A model generated the notes under the pieces. It saw only the letters and a list, made by a program, of their open reading frames with translations. It ran no database searches and had not been told where the DNA came from. The translations under genes were made by a program, and so were the position numbers. From Streptomyces bicolor (GTDB lineage Bacteria; Actinomycetota; Actinomycetes; Streptomycetales; Streptomycetaceae), in the NCBI RefSeq assembly GCF_000719285.1, contig NZ_JOFS01000003.1, positions 216,081 to 280,080 of the forward strand: a stretch of 64,000 bases of DNA, read 5' to 3'. Below are positions 36,524 through 45,071 of the stretch, piece by piece (the first letter of the stretch is position 1; every line of letters begins with the position of its first letter).

Positions 36524-37918
36524 TTATACGCCCTGACTGACAGAGCTCATGTTGAAATCGGGGACGCGCAGCGCCGGCATCGCCGCCCTGGTGAACCAGT
36601 CGCTCCACTCCCTGGGCAACGTCTTCTCCGTACGTCCCGCTTCCGTGGCCCGCCCCAGCAGGTCCACCGGCGACTCGTTGAACCGGAAGTTGTTGACCTC
36701 GCCGGTCACCTCGCCGTTCTCGACGAGGTAGACCCCGTCCCGGGTCAGGCCGGTGAGCAGCAGCGTCGCCGGGTCGACCTCGCGGATGTACCAGAGGCAG
36801 GTCAGCAGCAGCCCGCGCTCGGTGTTCGCGACCATCTCCTCGAGCGACCGGTCCTCGCCGCCGTCCAGGATCAGGTTGTCGATGCCGGGCGCCACGGGCA
36901 GACCGGTCAGTCCCGCACTGTGGCGGCTGGTGGTGAGGTGCTTCAGCTCGCCCTCGCGCATCCACTCGGTGGCCGCGAGTGGCAGCCCGTTGTCGAAGAC
37001 GGACGTGTCGCCCCCGGAGGAGTGCGCGATCACGAACGGCGCCGACTCCAGACCCGGCTCGTTCGGATCGCTGCGCAGAGTCAGCGGCAGCTCGGTCAGC
37101 CGCTCGCCGACGCGCGTCTTGCCGCCGGGCTTGGAGAACACCGTCCGGCCCTCGACCGCGTCCCGCCCCGACGCCGACCACATCTGGTAGATCAGCAGGT
37201 CGGCAACGGCGGTCGGCGGCAGCAGCGTCTCGTACCGGCCCGCCGGCAGCTCGAGGCGCCGCTCGGCCCAGCCGAGACGTACGGCCAGCTCGGCATCCAG
37301 CGCCGTCGGGTCCACGTCCTTGAAGTCCCGCGTGGAGCGCCCCGCCCACGCCGAGCGGGTACGGTCCGGGGACTTGGCGTTCAGCTCCAGCGTCCCGTTG
37401 GGCTGGTCGTGCCGCAGCCGCAGCCCCGTGGACGTGCCCACATACGTCGACACCAGCTCGTGGTTGGCGAACCCGTACAGCTCCCGCCCGCCCGCACGCG
37501 CGCGTGCGAACGCCTCACCGAGCGCCGGGGCGAAGTCGGCGAACACGGTGGACGAGGTCTCGGCCGGGACGTCCGTGAAGTCCGGCGACGCCGGTGCGTC
37601 CGTCACCAGCGGCTGCGCGTCCTCGGCGGGCCCGGCACCGCGCGCGGCGGCCTCGGCGGCCCGCACCAGCGGCTCCAGATCGTCGGCGGTCACCGCGGAC
37701 CGGGAGACGACCCCGGAGGCCGTGCCCTCCTTGCCGTCCACGGTCGCGACCACGGTGAGCGTCCGCCCGCGCGTGACGCCGTTCGTGGTCAGCGCGTTGC
37801 CCGCCCAGCGCAGATTGGCGGTCGACTGCTCGTCGGCGATGACGACGCAGCCGTCCGCCCGGGAAAGCTCCAGGGCCCGCTCGACGATCTCGTGCGGCTT
37901 GTTCGTACGGGCGCTCAT
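36524..37918 (-). CDS. pmbA: TldD/PmbA-family protein (TldE/PmbA-type subunit)
   Basis: 464 residues. ATG 37918 overlaps the tldD stop (ATGA). Residues near 20-100 ([29 protein letters not shown]) and the C-terminal half ([28 protein letters not shown]...[14 protein letters not shown]) match PmbA. No HExxxH motif is present, as expected for the non-metal-binding partner. TldD/PmbA complexes process peptides such as modified natural products or antitoxins. Confidence 0.92.
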   Translation of the reverse strand: MSARTNKPHEIVERALELSRADGCVVIADEQSTANLRWAGNALTTNGVTRGRTLTVVATVDGKEGTASGVVSRSAVTADDLEPLVRAAEAAARGAGPAEDAQPLVTDAPASPDFTDVPAETSSTVFADFAPALGEAFARARAGGRELYGFANHELVSTYVGTSTGLRLRHDQPNGTLELNAKSPDRTRSAWAGRSTRDFKDVDPTALDAELAVRLGWAERRLELPAGRYETLLPPTAVADLLIYQMWSASGRDAVEGRTVFSKPGGKTRVGERLTELPLTLRSDPNEPGLESAPFVIAHSSGGDTSVFDNGLPLAATEWMREGELKHLTTSRHSAGLTGLPVAPGIDNLILDGGEDRSLEEMVANTERGLLLTCLWYIREVDPATLLLTGLTRDGVYLVENGEVTGEVNNFRFNESPVDLLGRATEAGRTEKTLPREWSDWFTRAAMPALRVPDFNMSSVSQGV

Positions 37919-39438
37919 CGACCGGCCTCCTGCGTGGTGTTCAGAATGTTGACTCCCTTGAAGAGGGCCGACGGGCAGCCGTGCGAGACCGCCGCGACCT
38001 GCCCCGGCTGCGCCTTGCCGCAGTTGAAGGCACCGCCCAGGACGTAGGTCTGCGGCCCGCCCACCGCGGCCATCGAGCCCCAGAAGTCGGTGGTCGTCGC
38101 CTGGTAGGCGACGTCCCGCAGCTGCCCGGTGATCCGCCCGTTCTCGATCTTGAAGAACCGCTGCCCGGTGAACTGGAAGTTGTAGCGCTGCATGTCGATC
38201 GACCAGGAACGGTCGCCGACCACATAAATCCCGCGGTCCACGCTCCCGATCAGATCCTCGGTCGACATCCCGGCCGGATCCGGCTGCAGCGACACATTGG
38301 CCATGCGCTGCACCGGCACATGCCCGGGGGAGTCGGCGAACGCGCACCCGTTGGACCGCTGGAACCCGGTCAGCTTCGCGATCCGCCGGTCCAGCTGGTA
38401 GCCGACGAGGGTGCCGTCCTTCACCAGGTCCCAGGACTGGCCTTCGACGCCCTCGTCGTCGTATCCGATGGTCGCCAGGCCGTGCTCGGCGGTGCGGTCA
38501 CCGGTGACGTTCATCAGGTCCGAGCCGTACCTGAGCCTGCCGAGCTGGTCGAAGGTGGCGAAGGAGGTGCCGGCGTAGGCGGCCTCGTAGCCGAGCGCGC
38601 GGTCCAGTTCGGTGGCGTGGCCGATGGACTCGTGGATGGTCAGCCACAGGTTGGAGGGGTCGACGACGAGGTCGTACGGCCCCGCCTCGACGCTCGGCGC
38701 CCGCATCTTCTCGGCGAGCAGCTCGGGGATGCGCGCCAGTTCGTCGTCCCAGTCCCAGCCGGTGCCGGTCAGGTACTCCCAGCCGCGTCCGACGGGCGGC
38801 GCGATGGTGCGCATCGAGTCGAACTCGCCGCTCGATTCGTCGACCGACACCGCGGTCAGCTGCGGGTGCAGCCGTACGCGCTGCTGGGTGGTCACGGTCC
38901 CGGCGGTGTCGGCGTAGAACTTGTTCTCATGGACGGTGAGCAGCGAGGCGTCGACGTGGTTGACCCCGTCCGCCGCCAGCAGGCGCGCGCTCCAGTCCGC
39001 CAGCAGGGCCGACTTCTCCTCGTCGGGCACGGTGAACGGATCGATCTCGTACGACGAGATCCATGTCTTCTCGGAGTGCACGGGCTCGTCGGCGAGCTCC
39101 ACCCGCTCGTCCGACCCGGCGGCCTTGATCACCTGGGCGGACAGCTTCGCCATCGCCACCGCCTGCGAGGCGACCTTGGCGGCGGCGTCCAGGGTCAGAT
39201 CGACCCCGGAGGCGAAGCCCCAGGTCCCGCCGTGCACGACCCGCACCGCGTACCCGAGGTCGGTGGTGTCCGACGACCCGGCGAGCTTGGCGTCCCGCAG
39301 CCGCCAGGACGCGCTGCGCACCCGCTCGAACCGGAAGTCCGCGTGCTCGGCACCCAGCGCACGCGCGCGTGCCAGCGCCGCGTCGGCCAGGGCGCGTAGC
39401 GGAAGCGCCGTGAAGGCTTCATCGATCGTATGGGGCAC
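37915..39438 (-). CDS. tldD: TldD-family metalloprotease subunit
   Basis: GTG 39438 with AGGGAG upstream. 507 residues. HESIGH (269-274) is the zinc-binding HExxxH of TldD, and a Cys in AFADSPGH..NCGKA follows. The third ligand Cys is probably in GGAFNCGKAQPGQVAAVSHGCP. GPYDLVVDPSNLWLTIHESIGHATELDRALGYEAAYAGTSF is very typical. It is coupled to pmbA by ATGA. Confidence 0.96.
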   Translation of the reverse strand: MPHTIDEAFTALPLRALADAALARARALGAEHADFRFERVRSASWRLRDAKLAGSSDTTDLGYAVRVVHGGTWGFASGVDLTLDAAAKVASQAVAMAKLSAQVIKAAGSDERVELADEPVHSEKTWISSYEIDPFTVPDEEKSALLADWSARLLAADGVNHVDASLLTVHENKFYADTAGTVTTQQRVRLHPQLTAVSVDESSGEFDSMRTIAPPVGRGWEYLTGTGWDWDDELARIPELLAEKMRAPSVEAGPYDLVVDPSNLWLTIHESIGHATELDRALGYEAAYAGTSFATFDQLGRLRYGSDLMNVTGDRTAEHGLATIGYDDEGVEGQSWDLVKDGTLVGYQLDRRIAKLTGFQRSNGCAFADSPGHVPVQRMANVSLQPDPAGMSTEDLIGSVDRGIYVVGDRSWSIDMQRYNFQFTGQRFFKIENGRITGQLRDVAYQATTTDFWGSMAAVGGPQTYVLGGAFNCGKAQPGQVAAVSHGCPSALFKGVNILNTTQEAGR

Positions 39439-39678
39439 GGAGGTCTCCCTGCTGTCGTGGCCAGTCGGCACCGATCATGTCGCGCGGGCGTGGCCCCGGA
39501 CCACACGTTTCCGGCTGGAGTCGGCATCTTTCTGTAGGGACCCGACAGCGACGCCGGTAAGCCACTGTCGGTGCCCGAATGTCCGAGGCCGGGACGGGAC
39601 CGATAGGTTTTCGGAGAAGCCGCCTGTCAACCAGCTGTTCGGGCGGGTGTGTCAGACCCCTATCGAAAGGGTGATCCG

Positions 39679-40383
39679 TTGAGCCGCTCGGTTCTCGTCA
39701 CCGGAGGCAACCGGGGCATCGGCCTCGCCATCGCCCGCGCTTTCGCCGACGCCGGCGACAAGGTCGCGATCACATACCGCTCGGGTGAGCCGCCGGCAGG
39801 CTTCCTCGCCGTCAAGTGCGACATCACCGACACCGAGCAGGTGGAGCAGGCCTACAAGGAGATCGAGGCGGAGCACGGCCCCGTCGAGGTTCTGATCGCC
39901 AATGCCGGGATCACCAAGGACCAGCTCCTGATGCGCATGTCCGAGGAGGACTTCACCTCGGTCATCGACACCAACCTCACCGGCACCTTCCGCGTGGTCA
40001 AGCGGGCCAACCGCGGCATGCTGCGCGCCAAGAAGGGCCGCGTCGTGCTGATCTCGTCGGTGGTCGGGCTGTACGGCGGTCCCGGCCAGGCGAACTACGC
40101 CGCCTCCAAGGCCGCCCTGGTCGGCTTCGCGCGCTCCCTCGCCCGTGAGCTGGGCTCGCGCAACATCACCTTCAACGTCGTCGCGCCCGGCTTCGTCGAC
40201 ACCGACATGACCAAGGTGCTCACCGACGAGCAGCGCGCGAACATCGTGCAGCAGGTCCCGCTCGGCCGGTACGCGCAGCCGGAGGAGATCGCCGCGACGG
40301 TGCGGTTCCTCGCCTCGGACGACGCCTCGTACATCACTGGAGCCGTCATCCCCGTTGACGGCGGACTGGGAATGGGTCACTGA
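39679..40383 (+). CDS. fabG: 3-oxoacyl-ACP reductase FabG-like
   Basis: TTG 39679 is the family-consistent start (LSRSVLVTGGNRGIG) with AAAGGGTG upstream; the frame opens earlier at 39649. 234 residues. VTGGNRGIG is the nucleotide motif, then NAG in LIANAGITKD, Ser127 (LISSVVG), Tyr140 and Lys144 (NYAASKAAL), and the PGFVDTDM loop. The loop after ITYRSGEPP is shorter than in E. coli FabG. Five nt before fabI, so one operon for fatty-acid elongation. Confidence 0.93.
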   Translation: MSRSVLVTGGNRGIGLAIARAFADAGDKVAITYRSGEPPAGFLAVKCDITDTEQVEQAYKEIEAEHGPVEVLIANAGITKDQLLMRMSEEDFTSVIDTNLTGTFRVVKRANRGMLRAKKGRVVLISSVVGLYGGPGQANYAASKAALVGFARSLARELGSRNITFNVVAPGFVDTDMTKVLTDEQRANIVQQVPLGRYAQPEEIAATVRFLASDDASYITGAVIPVDGGLGMGH

Positions 40384-40388
40384 TCACC

Positions 40389-41165
40389 ATGGCTGGAATC
40401 CTCGAGGGCAAGAAGATCCTCATCACCGGTGTGCTGATGGAGTCCTCCATCGCCTTCCACGCCGCCAAGCTGGCCCAGGAGCAGGGCGCGGAGATCATCC
40501 TCACCGCCTGGCCGCGTCCGACGCTCACCGAGCGCATCGCCAAGAAGCTCCCCCAGCCGGAGAAGGTCAAGGTCCTGGAGCTCGACGTCTCCAACGACGA
40601 GCACCTCGCCCGCCTGGAGAGCCAGGTCCGCGAGCACCTGGGCGACCGGCTCGACGGCGTCGTGCACTCCATCGGCTTCGCGCCCCAGGACGCGCTCGGC
40701 GGCAACTTCCTGAACACGCCGTTCGAGTCCGTGGCCACCGCCATGCACGTCTCCGCCTTCTCCCTGAAGTCGCTGACCATGGCGCTGCTGCCGCTGATGA
40801 CCGAGGGCGGCGCCGTCGTCGGCCTCACCTTCGACGCGCAGTTCGCCTGGCCGCAGTACGACTGGATGGGCCCCACCAAGGCCGCCCTGGAGGCCACGAA
40901 CCGCTACATGGCGCGTGACCTGGGCAAGCACGACATCCGCTGCAACCTGGTCTCGGCGGGCCCGCTCGGCTCCATGGCCGCGAAGTCCATCCCCGGCTTC
41001 GCCGAGCTGGCGTCCGTGTGGGACAGCCGCTCCCCGCTGGAGTGGAAGCTGGAGGACCCGGAGCCGGCGGGCAAGGCCATCGTCGCCCTGCTGTCGGACT
41101 GGTTCCCGAAGACCACCGGCGAGATCGTCCACGTGGACGGCGGCCTGCACGCCATCGGCGCCTGA
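40389..41165 (+). CDS. fabI: Enoyl-ACP reductase FabI/InhA-type
   Basis: 258 residues. LITGVLMESSIAFHAAKLAQEQGAEIILT is the nucleotide-binding start of the InhA group (LMESSIA replaces GxGxxG). Active-site YDWMGPTK fits Tyr-x6-Lys (Tyr157, Lys164). SIGFAPQDALGGNF and GPLGSMAAKSIPGF complete the substrate loop. It reduces enoyl-ACP with NADH in type II fatty acid synthesis. Immediately follows fabG. Confidence 0.96.
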   Translation: MAGILEGKKILITGVLMESSIAFHAAKLAQEQGAEIILTAWPRPTLTERIAKKLPQPEKVKVLELDVSNDEHLARLESQVREHLGDRLDGVVHSIGFAPQDALGGNFLNTPFESVATAMHVSAFSLKSLTMALLPLMTEGGAVVGLTFDAQFAWPQYDWMGPTKAALEATNRYMARDLGKHDIRCNLVSAGPLGSMAAKSIPGFAELASVWDSRSPLEWKLEDPEPAGKAIVALLSDWFPKTTGEIVHVDGGLHAIGA

Positions 41166-41326
41166 TCCTTCGTACGTCGTGGACGCCCCGTTTCCCGCCG
41201 CGCGCGGGGAGCGGGGCGTCACTCGTTCGGCCTATCCGGCCGGGCGGGGGAGACCCGCGACCGCGCACTCTGGAGTACGCGTTCACCACGCCAGCCCCTC
41301 CCCCGTACGGCCGAGGAGGTCCCCTT

Positions 41327-41677
41327 GTGCGCTTGTCCCGCCGCCTGGCCTCAACGACCGTCGCCGTCGCACTCGTACTGCCCCTGCCGTACGCGGCGAT
41401 GGCCCACGCGCGCGTGCCCGCCGCCGAAGCCGAGCCTCAGGAACTGTTCGGCGCCGAGTGCCGGGTACGCGTCACCGGTTCCCATGTGACCGTGTACTGC
41501 CACAACCCGTATCCGGAGACCGACCGTGTGAGCCTGCACGTCGAGTGCGCCCGCTGGTGGGACCTCGACAGCGACGGCTCCTCGGTGGACGCCGAGCCGG
41601 CGCAGACCGTGCGGATGACCGCGCGGTGCTGGAAAGAGGTCGGCTCGGTGTGGGTCAGTCACCGGCGGGAGAGCTGA
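41327..41677 (+). CDS. Small secreted protein with four cysteines
   Basis: GTG 41327 with GAGGAGG upstream (CCGAGGAGGTCCCCTT). 116 residues. A signal peptide (about 1-28, LASTTVAVALVLPLPYAAMAHA) is followed by an 85-residue mature part with four Cys (AECRVRV, VYCHNP, HVECARW, ARCWKE), which could form two disulfides. Function unknown. The last 23 nt overlap the antisense end of the GntR gene. Confidence 0.8.
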   Translation: MRLSRRLASTTVAVALVLPLPYAAMAHARVPAAEAEPQELFGAECRVRVTGSHVTVYCHNPYPETDRVSLHVECARWWDLDSDGSSVDAEPAQTVRMTARCWKEVGSVWVSHRRES

Positions 41678-42347
41678 TGCGCCCTGGACGGCACAGGAAC
41701 GGGTAGCTCGCGGCCTCGGCCGCTGCCGCCGTCGCGTCGCCCGCGCGGATCGCGTCGACCAGCCGCGCGTGGTCCATGTGGGTCTCCGGCGTCAGCTCCT
41801 CGCCCACGTCCTCACGCAGCCAGTCCCGCAGCACCTCGCCGAGGTCCGCGTACATCGCGGTCATGACGTCGTTGTGGGAGGCCGCCACCACGGCCAGATG
41901 GAAGGTCGAGTCGGCCACCACGAACGCCTCCGCGTCACCGGACGCCCAGGCCTCCTCGCGCCGCACCAGCAGCGCGTCCAGCTGCTTGAGGTCCCTCTCC
42001 GTGCGCCGCTCGGCGGCCAGCTTCGCGGCGGCCGACTCCAGCGTGGCCCGCAGCTCGGCGATGTGCCGGGGGTCGGCGTCGGCGAACCGGCGGTGCATCA
42101 CACCGGCCAGCTCGCTGGTCGCCACCACGTAGGTGCCGGAGCCCTGCCGGATGTCCAGCAGGCCGTTGTGCGCGAGCGCGCGGACCGCCTCGCGGACCGT
42201 GTTGCGGGCCACGCCGAGTTGCTCGACCAGTTCGGGCTCCGTCGGGATACGGGAGCCGACCGGCCATTCGCCCGAGGCGATCTGGTTCCGCAACGCCGCG
42301 ATGACCTGCTCGGACAGCGCCGAGCGGCGGGGGTGGCTCAGGGGCAT
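41655..42347 (-). CDS. FadR-type GntR transcriptional regulator
   Basis: ATG 42347. 230 residues. The winged HTH (about 10-70) has SALSEQVIAALRNQIASGEWPVGSRIPTEPELVEQLGVARNTVREAVRALAHNGLLDIRQGSGTYV, a clear GntR pattern. The FCD ligand domain is C-terminal, with ADSTFHLAVVAASHNDVMT and HMDHARLVDAI showing metal-ligand Asp/His positions. It is divergent from the MFS gene with a palindrome in between, so it probably regulates that exporter and itself. Confidence 0.95.
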   Translation of the reverse strand: MPLSHPRRSALSEQVIAALRNQIASGEWPVGSRIPTEPELVEQLGVARNTVREAVRALAHNGLLDIRQGSGTYVVATSELAGVMHRRFADADPRHIAELRATLESAAAKLAAERRTERDLKQLDALLVRREEAWASGDAEAFVVADSTFHLAVVAASHNDVMTAMYADLGEVLRDWLREDVGEELTPETHMDHARLVDAIRAGDATAAAAEAASYPFLCRPGRISSPAGD

Positions 42348-42391
42348 GGCACACCTTCGCACGGGAGGGCCGGGACCGGGCGGCCCGGGGG

Positions 42392-42429
42392 TGGACAACC
42401 AATCATCCCATGATTCTATGATGGTCCAC
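42392..42429 (+). promoter_or_regulatory. MFS promoter with embedded palindromic operator
   Basis: TATGAT (42417-42422) is a near-consensus -10 that lies 7 nt before ATG 42430. AATCAT-CCC-ATGATT (42401-42415) is a perfect 6-bp palindrome between the -10 and upstream TGGACA (42392). The repressor from the divergent GntR gene is the obvious candidate ligand. Confidence 0.6.
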
Positions 42430-43713
42430 ATGGCAAGCGAGGACACCCGGACCACGACGGCGACATCCATACGAACTTCGGAGACGAGCGAGCCCAGGAC
42501 GCCCTCCACGCGCGCGTGGACGACACGACTGCTCGTGCTCGGCATCGTGCTGTCGGCGCTGAACCTCCGCCCCGCCATCACCAGCCTCGGCGCCCTCCTC
42601 GAAGAGGTCCGCGACGGGCTCGGCATGAGCGGCACCGTGGCCGGAGTGCTCACCTCCGTGCCCCCGCTCTGCTTCGCCGTCTTCGGCGTCATGGCCCCAC
42701 GGCTCGCCCGCCGCTTCGGCCCCGGCGCCGTGGTGTGCGCCGGCATGGCCGCCATCACCGCCGGACTGCTGCTGCGCCCGTACGCCGGCAGCACGGCCGG
42801 CTTCCTGGCCGCCAGCGCCCTCGCCCTCATGGGCATCGCCGTCAGCAACGTCCTGATGCCGGTCATCGTCAAGCGCTGGTTCCCGGACCGGGTCGGCTCC
42901 ATGACCGGCCTGTACTCGATGGCCCTCGCCCTCGGCACCGCGTCGGCGGCCGCCGTGACGGTGCCCATGACCGAGACGCTGGGCGGCAGTTGGCAGACCG
43001 GCCTCGCGGTGTGGGCGGGGCTGGCCGCGGCGGCCGTACTGCCGTGGATTCCGTTCGTACGACGGCGGGGCGCGGGGCCGGCCGAGCCGTCGGCGGCGAG
43101 GCGGGAGCACGCGCGCGAGGAGGCGCCCCTGCGTATCACCCGGAGCCGCACCGCCTGGGCGCTCGCCGTCTTCTTCGGGCTCCAGGCCACCGCCGCCTAC
43201 ATCACCATGGGCTGGATGGCGCAGATCTTCCGGGACGCCGGTGTCCCCGCGTCCACGGCCGGGCTGCTGCTCGCCGTCACGATGGTGATGGGCGTGCCGC
43301 TGGCCTTCGTCATCCCACGCGTCGCCACCCGGCTGCCGCACCAGGGCCCGATCGTCATCGCCCTCGGCGTCTGCGGTCTCGCCGGCTACGCCGGCCTGTA
43401 CTTCGCGCCGGCCGCCGGAGCGTGGGCCTGGGCGCTGCTGCTCGGCGTCTCCAACTGCGCCTTCCCGCTGGCCCTCACGATGGTCGGGATGCGGGCGAGG
43501 ACCGGTGCGGGCGTCGCCCAGCTGTCCGCCTTCGCGCAGAGCACCGGCTATCTGCTCTCCATCCCCGGCCCGCTCCTGGTGGGCGTGCTCTACCAGCACA
43601 GCGGCGGCTGGGGGCTGCCCATCGCGCTCATGACCGCACTGATGATCCCGCAGATGCTGGTGGGCGTCCTCGCGGGACGGAACCGCACGGTGGAGGACGA
43701 GGCGATCCGCTGA
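42430..43713 (+). CDS. MFS transporter (CynX/NimT-like)
   Basis: ATG 42430 is favoured by the -10 at 42417-42422; ATG 42418 and 42421 lie inside that promoter. 427 residues, 12 membrane helices. LLVLGIVLSALNLRPAITSLGALLEEV is the family start; LNLRPAITS is its hallmark. A central charged loop (RRRGAGPAEPSAARREHAREEAP) splits the halves. The substrate is unknown, possibly cyanate- or nitroimidazole-like compounds by family analogy. Confidence 0.92.
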   Translation: MASEDTRTTTATSIRTSETSEPRTPSTRAWTTRLLVLGIVLSALNLRPAITSLGALLEEVRDGLGMSGTVAGVLTSVPPLCFAVFGVMAPRLARRFGPGAVVCAGMAAITAGLLLRPYAGSTAGFLAASALALMGIAVSNVLMPVIVKRWFPDRVGSMTGLYSMALALGTASAAAVTVPMTETLGGSWQTGLAVWAGLAAAAVLPWIPFVRRRGAGPAEPSAARREHAREEAPLRITRSRTAWALAVFFGLQATAAYITMGWMAQIFRDAGVPASTAGLLLAVTMVMGVPLAFVIPRVATRLPHQGPIVIALGVCGLAGYAGLYFAPAAGAWAWALLLGVSNCAFPLALTMVGMRARTGAGVAQLSAFAQSTGYLLSIPGPLLVGVLYQHSGGWGLPIALMTALMIPQMLVGVLAGRNRTVEDEAIR

Positions 43714-43763
43714 GCCCTCACCCCGGCGCGCCCGGTGCGGGCGGGGGGTGCGAGACTTGCCGT

Positions 43764-43880
43764 ATGCCAGTGCTCGACCCGAACCCCCAGAACGGCCAGA
43801 AGAAGATGCTGCTCGTCTTCGGCGCGTTCTTCGCCATCTTCGTGATCATCGGCATCATCGCGACGATCGCCTCTCCCTGA
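43764..43880 (+). CDS. Transporter-associated microprotein (SGM_5486-type)
   Basis: 38 residues, MPVLDPNPQNGQKKMLLVFG then a single hydrophobic helix FFAIFVIIGIIATIASP. It matches, from memory, the short actinomycete family named SGM_5486 that sits after MFS genes. It is 50 nt beyond the exporter. Too short for many annotation pipelines. Confidence 0.75.
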   Translation: MPVLDPNPQNGQKKMLLVFGAFFAIFVIIGIIATIASP

Positions 43881-43964
43881 CTCGCCTCTCCTGATGCATC
43901 TCGCTTGACGCGCGGCGCCCTCGTGGGCGCCCTCGCCCGCCTCCCCGACACACCGCGTCGGGCC

Positions 43965-43997
43965 GATGGTGGGGCTAGCACCACCATCCCCTAGGGG
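43965..43997. promoter_or_regulatory. Two adjacent palindromes between microprotein and next gene
   Basis: A 24-bp palindrome with a central CTAG (43965-43988, one mismatched pair: GGTGGGGCTAGCACCACC core) abuts CCCCTAGGGG (43988-43997). It is upstream of the gene at 44116; an operator is plausible. The rest of 43881-44115 shows no gene. Confidence 0.45.
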
Positions 43998-44115
43998 GTG
44001 AGTGTCAGGGTCAACTGGGTGGATCACCGGATGGGTTGAGGGCCGCGACTTCCGTAGCTTCGGAGTGTGACCGCGAGAGGCGGACACGGACCACTCGAAG
44101 ACCCACGGAGGCATC

Positions 44116-44322
44116 ATGTCGGCCCGTACGCACACCCCGCCCCACCCGGCGTCCACGGGCCGTGCCGACATCCGGCTGCCCTGGTGGGCCCTCGCCCTGC
44201 CGACACTCGCCTTCATCACGCTGTTGACGCTGATACTCAACCCGTCCGACGCCCAGGCGGCGACCGCCGAGCCCGCGATCACCCAGCTCTTCGAGCGCAT
44301 TCAGCAGCTGATCATGCGCTGA
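44116..44322 (+). CDS. Small single-TM hypothetical protein
   Basis: 68 residues. ATG 44116 has ACGGAGG upstream. A short N-terminal Thr/His/Pro segment, the helix LPWWALALPTLAFITLLTLIL, and a C-terminal amphipathic tail (AEPAITQLFERIQQLIMR). No known family; conserved small membrane proteins of this type occur in Streptomyces next to the phosphohistidine phosphatase. Function unknown. Confidence 0.75.
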   Translation: MSARTHTPPHPASTGRADIRLPWWALALPTLAFITLLTLILNPSDAQAATAEPAITQLFERIQQLIMR

Positions 44323-44408
44323 ACACGGCTGATCGCGCGCTGAGCACGGCCGAAGCTGCCCGTCAACTACCTGCGCCCCGTGGCCTGTTTCATGCGAAGC
44401 TGGGACCC

Positions 44409-44927
44409 ATGAGCGTCGCAGAACTCCGCAGGATTGTCCTCTTCCGGCATGCGAAAGCCGACTGGCCACAGGTGACCGACCACGAGCGGCCCCTCGCAGA
44501 GCGCGGCCGACTGGACGCAGCAGAGGCCGGCCGCAGGCTGACCGACACCGGTATCCCCTTCGATCTGGCCCTGTGCTCCACTGCGGTCCGGACCCGGGAG
44601 ACCTGGAAGCTGGCCGTCCACGAGTTCCCGCACCGGCCGAAAACCGTCTACGAAGAGCGGATCTACGAGGCTTCCCCCGGCGAGCTGATCGCCGTGCTCA
44701 ACGAGACACCCGACGACGCGCAGAACGTCCTGCTGATCGGCCACAACCCCGGCGTACAGGGCCTCGCCGAGATTCTGTCCGGCTCGGCCGAGGGCGACGC
44801 GCGCGAGCGCATGAGCCGCCGCGGCTTCCCGGCCGCCGCCTTCGCCGTCCTCTCCTTCAGCGGCACCTGGAAGACGCTGGAGCCCGGCGTGGCCACGCTG
44901 CTGGACTACTGGGCACCGTCGGAGTGA
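44409..44927 (+). CDS. SixA-type phosphohistidine phosphatase
   Basis: ATG 44409. 172 residues. The histidine phosphatase motif RHAKAD (about residues 13-18) with the later LIGHNPGVQGLAE gives the two catalytic His; STAVRTRETW is the third motif. SixA removes phosphate from histidine in phosphotransfer proteins. A 12-bp terminator follows; the convergent serB lies beyond. Confidence 0.93.
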   Translation: MSVAELRRIVLFRHAKADWPQVTDHERPLAERGRLDAAEAGRRLTDTGIPFDLALCSTAVRTRETWKLAVHEFPHRPKTVYEERIYEASPGELIAVLNETPDDAQNVLLIGHNPGVQGLAEILSGSAEGDARERMSRRGFPAAAFAVLSFSGTWKTLEPGVATLLDYWAPSE

Positions 44928-44944
44928 CCGACCCACGCGAAAAG

Positions 44945-44973
44945 GGCCCGGCACCGTCGCGGTGCCGGGCCCC
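44945..44973. terminator. 12-bp stem-loop between SixA and serB ends
   Basis: GGGCCCGGCACC pairs perfectly with GGTGCCGGGCCC around a 5-nt loop. AAAA precedes on plus and CTTGTGTTC follows, so it can end both converging transcripts. Confidence 0.75.
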
Positions 44974-45071
44974 TTGTGTTCAGGACAGCGGGTGCAGGAC
45001 CGCGGGTGTAGCCCATCGAGGGCACGACAGCGCATGCCTACTCGCCCTTGCGGCGATCCACCCGCGGCGCG

